A stretch of DNA of 15,411 bases from Nitrospina sp. (GTDB taxonomy: Bacteria > Nitrospinota > Nitrospinia > Nitrospinales > VA-1): positions 1-15,411 of the forward strand of contig JABJCF010000483.1 in the NCBI GenBank assembly GCA_018665625.1. Reading direction: 5' to 3'. Numbering within the stretch: the first letter of the stretch is position 1; each line of letters begins with the position of its first letter. The notes under the pieces are model-generated. The model was not told the origin of the DNA and did no database searches. It was given only the letters and a program-made list of their open reading frames with translations. The translations under genes were made by a program, and so were the position numbers. Shown here piece by piece: positions 7,257-13,511 of this stretch.

Positions 7257-10200
7257 CTATGGCGCTTCAGGAATTTCTGGCAATTTATTGCCGTCGTGCA
7301 ACATTACCAGTGAGGTTGGGACGGTTACCACCCAGGGAACGCCGATAGCTTTTGCACCAATGCCGTATTGCACACTTTCCTGAATGGAAATATTTTCATC
7401 GAGGGTGATTTTCTGTTGTTCCTCATTCACTGCAATGATCATATATATTTTGCCGCCGATATTGATCTCCCGGTTGATATCGTCTTCTAAAAAGTTTGTT
7501 CCATTTATAAGCACTGGCTCCCCGTCATCATTGAGCACCACATCACCATCATCATTCACTTCTTCAATCAGGTCTCCTGTTAGCACAGATTCTAGATCTT
7601 CATTTGCATGGAAAACCGTACCGTCTGACTTAAAGTAAACTGCACCCTGTTGTGCTTTCAATTCTTCAGCAATAGACAGGAAGATATCCCTTTCTTCCTC
7701 ACCATCTTCGTTCTCCACAGCGATGCCGCCTTCACCGCTATCCCATGGAAATTCGCCGGTAGAAAGGAAGATATTGATTGGAATCTCAAACCCAGGGCGA
7801 ACCGGGATATTGATTCGGCAAGAACCTGCCTGCAGGAAAGACTTGAAAAGGGGATCGGTGTCTTCCAGCCGGCTGTTAACAGGCCAATCCTTTTTCTTAC
7901 CCCAGAAATAAGGGTAAAAAAGATATTGCATGTTTTCCCATTCGAAAGCCTGTTCGACAAACCGCACATATTGGCCTTCGCTCCATGCCTCATCGACATC
8001 CTGCTGAGGAAAACCCTCTGGGAGAACGCCTTCACGCATGGCATCGAACTCATCAAATGTTTGCCTGGTCATCTGCGTGATGACCTGACGTTTTAATTCG
8101 TTGAGAATAATACTCTTGTTTTCCAGAGGGTTCTTGCCTTGAATGTCGACACTGCCAAAAAGTTCTTCGCCGGAAATGGATTCTTCATACTCTTCTTTAA
8201 GAACTTCATATCGATTCATGATGGCGTTGAAGGTAGATATTTGCCAAGCCTCCATGTGTTCCTCCGTTCGCCGACATTGAACCTCCAGAGTTCCGGAGAA
8301 AAACTGTTTTGTTGTTAACGAAAATGCAACGGGAACCAAACCCGTTTCATTTGATAAAACAAAGGTCTCACTTCCTCCAATCCCTCCGCCTTGATGAAAA
8401 GCGTGTTTATTTGTTCCGATTGCAATTTCACCAAACAGTCCTCTTAAAATAAAACGGTGCAGCGGAAAAATCGCTAAAGATAAAGTTCCTATTTTTGCAA
8501 CATACCCCGGAGGAACAACCAGTTCAGTGTTTTTCATGTTTACGGTGCGCCAGTTGGGAGTTAAAGAACCATCCCCTTCATCTTCAACTCCGGTGTCCAC
8601 TGGGTCTATTGCAAAGGCAATGGATGTAACTATAAACGAAGACGGTGGTGGTAGCACATCCTGAATATTGTATTTCTCCACCCATTTCAAATAGGTTTCC
8701 TTCGTTAGCAACCCTGGAGAAAGCGGAATAAAAACTTCTTCAAACTCGTTAGTACCGAGAATAGGATACAAGCGCATGTACCCCGGCTTTTGGGGTTTGG
8801 GGATGCTGGTCCCCTCCTTTGGGTGATTTGTTGCCAGATAACGCAAAAAAGCTGCGGGTTCTGGAATGACAACCTCGAAAATTTCACGTGTTCCATAATC
8901 AAAGAGCTGGGCTTCATATTTTTTATTCACCCAGCGATAAATTCCATTTGTATGCTCGGCTACGGATTCTAAATTCCCGAATGAATGCTCGTTGATCACT
9001 TCCACTTCATCAATGGTCAACAGAGTCCGTTTTTCCTTAATTTTTTCCTGGATACGATGAACACTACGATCCACCACTTCTTTACTATAGCTGGTAGACA
9101 AGTTTTTGGATTTAGAGCTGGACTTTTCAGTTGCAATACCGGCGTTAGCGGTGAATTCCACCGTGGGGCCGTATTTTCCGGTGACAGTTAACCCAGCTTC
9201 TTTTTTAGTGCTTTCCTGCACTTCACTATCAATTTCTTTTTGCAGCTCAAAGCGTGTTGTTGTTTCAAGATCTCGTTTCGTTTCTTCTTCTTTTTCCAGC
9301 TCAAATGAAGTGAACTCCTCGGTTCGGTGCAGGGTGCGGTGGTTACGCGACCGTTTTTCACCTTTCATTACGTTTTCGATATGGGCTATCTCACCTTCCT
9401 CATAGGCGATCAGTTTTTGTTTGACCACAAGCAATTCGCCCACCCCCAAAGAGTGGAACCGACCTTTTTTATTAGAGGAAATATCATCTTCAACAGGAGA
9501 GTCTTCTGGAGTGTCTTCTGGAGTGTCTCCAGCAGTGTCTCCAGCAGTGTCTCCAGCAGTGGCCGAGAGTTCTCCTATATCTTTAATATATTCACTCGAG
9601 TCCATATAATTGAACGCAACTGTTGAAACTCCATTTGTTCCATTTGAGTCTGCAGAAGAATCATCCACAACAGCATATCCGCCCAGCAAGTTCGTTGTCG
9701 CACCAACCCCTGTTTTAGAATGCAGAACCCTGGCTATTTTGCGATTTTTTTCTTCAAGCCGCGTTATGGCATAACTGGCTTCAATTTTATCGGAGTTACT
9801 GCCAATAGCTGATAGCCTGTCTTTTGTTTCTTTACTTATATTTTTGGTTATTTCATCGGCCAGTAAAGAGGTTCTTCCAGAAGAGCGTTTTGGCGTTGTG
9901 CTGGCAGGTATCTCGACTTTCTCTGAAACCGGTAAAATTCCCAGCCAGCGACCCAGTCTTTGAAGGACACCGCTATACACTGCAGGAATTTCCTGGGCTG
10001 GGGTAACAACTTCGCCTTCCTCCTCTTGCTGAAAGCGACGCATCTCCCAGTCTTTGTCGTAAGCATCGTTCAGTTCTTTGATAGCTAAGTGATTGCCCTC
10101 ATATTCTTTAACTGCTTTTCTTACTCTTTCTGTATTTTCTCTGGCTTTTTTACCGTCAGGTTTTGTTTGCTCTTTTGAAGGTGCTTTTCGGAAAATGGAT

Positions 10201-10556
10201 TTTGAAACCGTAATCGTTTTTGTCAGGGTATCTTTTATATCTCTGTCGCGAGAAATAGCTTTGGTTTTAACCAGAGAAATCACATGCAGGACACGGATAG
10301 CCCGCTCTATACCTCTCAACTCCGCATCTCGATTTTCTCTGAGAACCAGAGCTGCATGGAAGCTGTCGCCTATTCTTTTTTTCCATTCAGTAAGACTTTC
10401 ATCGGTTATTTCCAGTCGGGTAATTTCTTCATTAATAAATAAGACCGCACCAACAACCGATTTTCCATTAATTTTTTTGTCTAACTCAGATAACCTGGGG
10501 TCAAGGTCATTCAAGCTGGTTGTGTAGGTTGTTGAGCCGGCGAGTTTGCGGTTCAC
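7257..10556 (-). CDS. Large hypothetical protein (1099 aa) with coiled-coil-like and repeat regions
   Basis: I cannot name this family. The GTG at 10556 is the only ordinary start before an in-frame TAA at 10653-10655, yet the frame is open for 32 codons upstream. Residues 1-330 are charged and helical. Residues about 334-353 are tetrapeptide repeats (AGDT x3, then PEDT/PEDS), an acidic linker. Residues 370-520 are highly charged and probably coiled-coil, interrupted by a Gly/Thr-rich beta patch, AGLTVTGKYGPTVEFTANAG (454-473). The conserved-looking part begins at TNGIYRWVNKKYEAQLFDYG (536-555) and VVIPEPAAFLRYLA. Further on are YLFYPYFWGKKKDW (878-891), FLQAG and RINIPVRPGFE. It ends with IGVPWVVTVPTSLVMLHDG. 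Residues 1001-1016 repeat NDDGDVVL/NDDGEPVL. No membrane segment or signal peptide is seen. I have an unverified impression that similar motifs occur in large uncharacterised proteins of other bacteria. The gene is followed by the 1027-aa gene. Confidence 0.88.
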   Translation of the reverse strand: MNRKLAGSTTYTTSLNDLDPRLSELDKKINGKSVVGAVLFINEEITRLEITDESLTEWKKRIGDSFHAALVLRENRDAELRGIERAIRVLHVISLVKTKAISRDRDIKDTLTKTITVSKSIFRKAPSKEQTKPDGKKARENTERVRKAVKEYEGNHLAIKELNDAYDKDWEMRRFQQEEEGEVVTPAQEIPAVYSGVLQRLGRWLGILPVSEKVEIPASTTPKRSSGRTSLLADEITKNISKETKDRLSAIGSNSDKIEASYAITRLEEKNRKIARVLHSKTGVGATTNLLGGYAVVDDSSADSNGTNGVSTVAFNYMDSSEYIKDIGELSATAGDTAGDTAGDTPEDTPEDSPVEDDISSNKKGRFHSLGVGELLVVKQKLIAYEEGEIAHIENVMKGEKRSRNHRTLHRTEEFTSFELEKEEETKRDLETTTRFELQKEIDSEVQESTKKEAGLTVTGKYGPTVEFTANAGIATEKSSSKSKNLSTSYSKEVVDRSVHRIQEKIKEKRTLLTIDEVEVINEHSFGNLESVAEHTNGIYRWVNKKYEAQLFDYGTREIFEVVIPEPAAFLRYLATNHPKEGTSIPKPQKPGYMRLYPILGTNEFEEVFIPLSPGLLTKETYLKWVEKYNIQDVLPPPSSFIVTSIAFAIDPVDTGVEDEGDGSLTPNWRTVNMKNTELVVPPGYVAKIGTLSLAIFPLHRFILRGLFGEIAIGTNKHAFHQGGGIGGSETFVLSNETGLVPVAFSLTTKQFFSGTLEVQCRRTEEHMEAWQISTFNAIMNRYEVLKEEYEESISGEELFGSVDIQGKNPLENKSIILNELKRQVITQMTRQTFDEFDAMREGVLPEGFPQQDVDEAWSEGQYVRFVEQAFEWENMQYLFYPYFWGKKKDWPVNSRLEDTDPLFKSFLQAGSCRINIPVRPGFEIPINIFLSTGEFPWDSGEGGIAVENEDGEEERDIFLSIAEELKAQQGAVYFKSDGTVFHANEDLESVLTGDLIEEVNDDGDVVLNDDGEPVLINGTNFLEDDINREINIGGKIYMIIAVNEEQQKITLDENISIQESVQYGIGAKAIGVPWVVTVPTSLVMLHDGNKLPEIPEAP
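9499..9558 (-). repeat. 12-bp tandem repeat encoding (AGDT)/(PEDT) units
   Basis: Five consecutive 12-bp units are seen on the plus strand: GAGTCTTCTGGA, GTGTCTTCTGGA, then GTGTCTCCAGCA three times without change. They lie in frame inside the 1099-aa gene and encode acidic tetrapeptides that link its N-terminal helical part to the coiled-coil-like part. Because the unit is a multiple of three, copy-number change by slippage would alter linker length without a frameshift. Confidence 0.9.
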
Positions 10557-10703
10557 ATAATCTGCCGCAATCTGCTCATGGGAAGAAGAGATAAAAATTG
10601 ACGTAACTACAATAAAATCAATATGTATTTTTCTGATTTTTTCGGGGTTATTTTACGGGGAAAGTGTAATTCTAATTATCTATTATAAAGAACAATTTTA
10701 TTC
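10557..10703 (-). promoter_or_regulatory. AT-rich gap upstream of the 1099-aa gene, possible promoter
   Basis: This 147-nt gap lies between the pyrD stop and the GTG start of the large protein, all on the minus strand. A perfect TATAAT on the minus strand (10682-10687) could be the -10 of a promoter for the two large genes, but the hexamer 17 nt upstream (CAAATA) is a poor -35. No hairpin with a T-run ends pyrD, so read-through from pyrD is also possible. The 96 nt next to the GTG remain open in the coding frame. Confidence 0.3.
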
Positions 10704-11615
10704 CTATTTGGAAAATTTTATATCTGATATTTTTGAGATTTGGTTTTTTCTGCACCACTCGCGAATCCCATCCACTATTTTCACAGTTACTGCGGGATCA
10801 ATAAAGTTTGCGGTACCAACCTGCACAGCTTTGGCACCGGCCATTAAAAATTCAATGGCATCATCGCTATTGGAAATTCCACCTATCCCAATAACAGGTA
10901 TTTTCACAGCTCGCGCAGTTTCGTAAACCAGATTCAGAGCAATAGGTTTAATGGCGGGGCCAGAGAGCCCCCCCGTTCGGTTTGCCAGATAAGGCTTTCC
11001 GCTTTCGAGATCAACCTTCATACCCACAAAAGTATTGCAAACAGACAAAGCGTCTGCCCCGGCATCCTCTGCAGCTTTAGCCAGCAGAGTTATATCCGTC
11101 ACATTGGGAGAAAGCTTTACTATCAAAAATTTATCGGTGACCTTGCGAACAGCATCTACCACTTGGTTCAACACAACAGGGTCTGAACTGAACTGCAGAC
11201 CGCCCTCTTCTACATTGGGACAGGAAACATTCATTTCCAGAGCATCTATACTATCTTCTTTAGTTAAGGCTGAAGACATGTCCACATACTGCTGAACGGT
11301 ATCACCAAAAAAATTTACAATGACCCGCGTATTAAATTTTTGAAGCTGAGGGAGCTTGTCCGATAAAAAGGCTTCCAGTCCAATATTTTCCAGCCCAATG
11401 GAATTTAGCATCCCAGAAGATGTTTCTATAACTCTGGGGACGGGGTTCCCAACTTTAGGTTTAAGGGAAAGTCCTTTGGTCGAGAATCCACCCAGGTCGT
11501 TCAGGTCCAAAAAGTCGGTATATTCCAACCCATACCCAAAAGTACCAGAAGCAGCAATTACCGGATTATTGAGAACCAGTTTTCCAAGGTCTACTGTCAG
11601 GTCAATCTCTGCCAT
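10704..11615 (-). CDS. pyrD: Dihydroorotate dehydrogenase, class 1B catalytic subunit
   Basis: FMN enzyme of de novo pyrimidine synthesis that oxidises dihydroorotate to orotate. Its 303 aa are typical of soluble class 1 enzymes, with no membrane-binding N-terminal helix as in class 2. Visible motifs, in order: NPVIAASGTFGYG (17-29); STKGLSLKPKVGNPVPRV with the FMN-contacting Lys47; MLNSIGLENIG; the active-site loop NVSCPNVEEGG with the catalytic base Cys132 (class 2 enzymes have Ser); IVKLSPNVTDI (Lys167); NT (194-195); and the phosphate-binding VIGIGGISNSDDAIEFLMAGAKAVQVGTA (241-269). Class 1B enzymes work with an iron-sulfur/FAD subunit, PyrK, to pass electrons to NAD+; no pyrK is in this window, so it must lie elsewhere or be replaced. 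The start at 11615 is fixed by an in-frame TAA two codons upstream; no Shine-Dalgarno is evident. It is divergent from the SPOR gene. Confidence 0.95.
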   Translation of the reverse strand: MAEIDLTVDLGKLVLNNPVIAASGTFGYGLEYTDFLDLNDLGGFSTKGLSLKPKVGNPVPRVIETSSGMLNSIGLENIGLEAFLSDKLPQLQKFNTRVIVNFFGDTVQQYVDMSSALTKEDSIDALEMNVSCPNVEEGGLQFSSDPVVLNQVVDAVRKVTDKFLIVKLSPNVTDITLLAKAAEDAGADALSVCNTFVGMKVDLESGKPYLANRTGGLSGPAIKPIALNLVYETARAVKIPVIGIGGISNSDDAIEFLMAGAKAVQVGTANFIDPAVTVKIVDGIREWCRKNQISKISDIKFSK

Positions 11616-11621
11616 ATCTTA

Positions 11622-11657
11622 TTGACATTTAAGGAGTTATTAGATATATTTTCTAAT
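11622..11657 (+). promoter_or_regulatory. Near-consensus sigma70 promoter with inverted repeat over the -10
   Basis: A perfect TTGACA (11622-11627) and TATATT (11645-11650, five of six) are separated by exactly 17 nt, pointing toward the SPOR gene, with an expected start near 11657 and a leader of about 100 nt. ATTAGA (11639-11644) and TCTAAT (11652-11657) are a perfect inverted repeat flanking the -10 box, so a bound repressor or DNA structure could control it. The -35 lies only 7 nt from the divergent pyrD start codon. Confidence 0.6.
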
Positions 11658-11759
11658 GATACGGATAGGGTTACTGCAAGTTGCATCAGAATCATATCCT
11701 AACAGCACTCTATTTTAAACAACGAATTTCAAACCTAAATAATCAGGGGCAAGCCCGAT

Positions 11760-12485
11760 ATGATGGAAACACAAGAATCCTTACCTCTTCCTGAAATCGA
11801 ACAACAAGATACCAAAAAATATAAAAAACATATCAACGATCTTATCGAAGATGCGGAGATAGAAGCGGAAATGGAAGCGGAAAAGAAAATACGCTCAAAA
11901 AACTCCCGCGTTTTTTCAATTTCAATGTTCGGATTTGGGTTGTTGGCTCTTGTTTATCTACAAATAAACAGCCAGAGAGCAACCGAAGGTGAGGTATCGG
12001 AACCCATCGCTAACCCCATAGAGTCGGCAGAGGAAAAGCTGGCGAAGCAAGTGCCTATCGTAGAGGACGGGGCATCGAAAATTCCATTCCCCAGTATAAA
12101 AGATCCTAGAAAAATGATTGAGCCTGCGAAAATTACTCCCAGGGAAAAGTTGCCTCCTATCAAAAAAATTAAAAAAGCAGTTAAATCTCAACGCAAAATA
12201 AAAGCAACCAGCACCCCGCCCAAGGCAAAAGCAAAAAGTAAAATAGCTGCTCCCACAAACACCCGCTTTTTTGTTCAGACGGGGGCCTTCTCTTTAAAGA
12301 AAAATGCCGAAGCTTCAATGAAAAAACTCAAGGCAAAAGGATTCTCTCCGTTGATTCATATTGTAAACAAGGGAGAAGCTAAAACCTATCTTGTGCAACT
12401 GGGTGTTTTTCCAAATAAAGAGAAAGCAAAACTGGCTCAGGAAAAACTGGCCCGAGCAGGTTATCTCAAAACAATTATCAAATAA
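11760..12485 (+). CDS. SPOR-domain single-pass membrane protein
   Basis: This 241-aa protein starts at the ATG at 11760 (a second ATG follows directly), with AGGGG at 11745-11749 as ribosome binding site. The N-terminal 50 residues are charged and cytoplasmic, including a Glu/Ala-rich stretch EIEAEMEAEKK. One membrane helix lies at about 51-68 (VFSISMFGFGLLALVYLQI). A long Pro/Lys/Ala-rich linker follows (about 70-167), with runs such as PPIKKIKKAVKSQRKIK. The C-terminal SPOR domain (about 168-240) shows the usual pair of motifs: RFFVQTGAFSLKKNAEASMKKLKAKGF and, after the turn, YLVQLGVFPNKEKAKLAQEKL. SPOR domains bind glycan strands lacking stem peptides, typically at division septa, so this is probably a periplasm-facing division or cell-wall protein with the topology of FtsN or DedD. 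It is not called FtsN because linker and N-terminus are not diagnostic. Confidence 0.9.
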   Translation: MMETQESLPLPEIEQQDTKKYKKHINDLIEDAEIEAEMEAEKKIRSKNSRVFSISMFGFGLLALVYLQINSQRATEGEVSEPIANPIESAEEKLAKQVPIVEDGASKIPFPSIKDPRKMIEPAKITPREKLPPIKKIKKAVKSQRKIKATSTPPKAKAKSKIAAPTNTRFFVQTGAFSLKKNAEASMKKLKAKGFSPLIHIVNKGEAKTYLVQLGVFPNKEKAKLAQEKLARAGYLKTIIK

Positions 12486-12569
12486 TCAGTAGCATTCTTT
12501 TCCCCTATATCTGGGTGCTTCTGATGTTATGATACCGCCCTGTTTTCATTTTCAAGAGACTCATAAACT

Positions 12570-13511
12570 TTGCTGGATTTAGTAAAAATCGCCGCAGGCC
12601 TGGCTCTACTCTTTTACGGAGGAGACTTTCTGGTAACGGGTAGCGCACGCCTTGCCCGTTTTTTAAAGATAAGCGCGTTTGTTATTGGGGCTACAGTTAT
12701 AGCCTTTGGAACCTCAGCACCCGAGCTGGCAGTGGCTATTCTTGCAGCTTTAGATGCAGCACCCGAGCTGGCCATGGGCAATGTAATAGGAAGTAACATA
12801 GCCAATATTGGATTGGTTCTCGGACTGACCGCTCTCATAGCTCCCATCGCTATCGCACCTGATAGATTTAAGCGGGAATACCCCCCTTTTTTCCTAGCTG
12901 CAATTTTAATATTGGTTCTGGCATGGGATTTTAAAATCCATCGCCTTGAAGGAACCATAATGGTAGCCCTCCTGGCTTTATATATATGGAGATCATTCAG
13001 CCATAAGGAAGACCTCACTTCCGACCCTGAAGAAGAAGTAAGACTGTTCGCCAACAAAGGGCCTCTCTTTCAGATCGTGTTAATTGTTATAGGCCTGATC
13101 GGCTTAGTGGGTGGAGCAAAGCTGCTTGTTGAAGGCGGTGTGTCAATTGCAAGAAGTGTAGGCATTAGTGAATGGTTCATTGGCGTAAGCATTGTCGCTA
13201 TTGGAACAAGCCTTCCTGAAATTGTTTCTTCGATTATGGCTGCCAGGCGAGGTCATGGCGAAATGGCCATAGGAAATATTTTTGGAAGTAATATTTTTAA
13301 TATCCTGATGGTGCTGGGTATTACTTCAATAATACATCCCTTGAATATAAGCGAACCTATTCATCCTGATTTGATGATCGCAACGGGAATCACCGTTCTT
13401 CTTTTAGTCCTAATCTTATTTGGAAAACATTTATTGGGTAAGAAAAGCGGAATAACTTTGCTATCCACTTATTTTCTGTACATCGGCCTAAAAGGTTTAG
13501 GCGCTATATAA
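12570..13511 (+). CDS. Na+/Ca2+ exchanger family (CaCA) inner-membrane antiporter
   Basis: This 313-aa integral membrane protein has about ten hydrophobic segments and two alpha-repeats, the signature of the calcium/cation antiporter superfamily. Alpha-1 holds GTSAPE (47-52) and GNVIGSNIANIG (70-81); alpha-2 holds GTSLPE (212-217) and GNIFGSNIFNIL (235-246). The acidic Glu52 and Glu217 and the Asn residues of GSN are the expected ion ligands. The repeats are in inverted topology in this family. A short acidic loop (HKEDLTSDPEEE, 145-156) divides the halves, as in bacterial YrbG-like exchangers. The predicted role is export of Ca2+ (or another cation) in exchange for Na+ or H+. The start is TTG at 12570: an in-frame TAA at 12564-12566 rules out earlier starts, and the next ATG is inside alpha-1. 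It lies 84 nt after the SPOR gene with no terminator between, so co-transcription is plausible. Confidence 0.93.
   Translation: MLDLVKIAAGLALLFYGGDFLVTGSARLARFLKISAFVIGATVIAFGTSAPELAVAILAALDAAPELAMGNVIGSNIANIGLVLGLTALIAPIAIAPDRFKREYPPFFLAAILILVLAWDFKIHRLEGTIMVALLALYIWRSFSHKEDLTSDPEEEVRLFANKGPLFQIVLIVIGLIGLVGGAKLLVEGGVSIARSVGISEWFIGVSIVAIGTSLPEIVSSIMAARRGHGEMAIGNIFGSNIFNILMVLGITSIIHPLNISEPIHPDLMIATGITVLLLVLILFGKHLLGKKSGITLLSTYFLYIGLKGLGAI

Noticed and set aside
7658..8096. Longer open frames (132 and 148 aa) inside the 1099-aa gene
   Set aside because: They overlap a gene with coherent protein composition throughout and are themselves rich in unlikely residue patterns; they are shadows.
11616..11759. 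Promoter for pyrD on the minus strand
   Set aside because: No pair of boxes with acceptable spacing was found; the best partial matches (TTGTTT, TTGCAG) lack a suitable -10.
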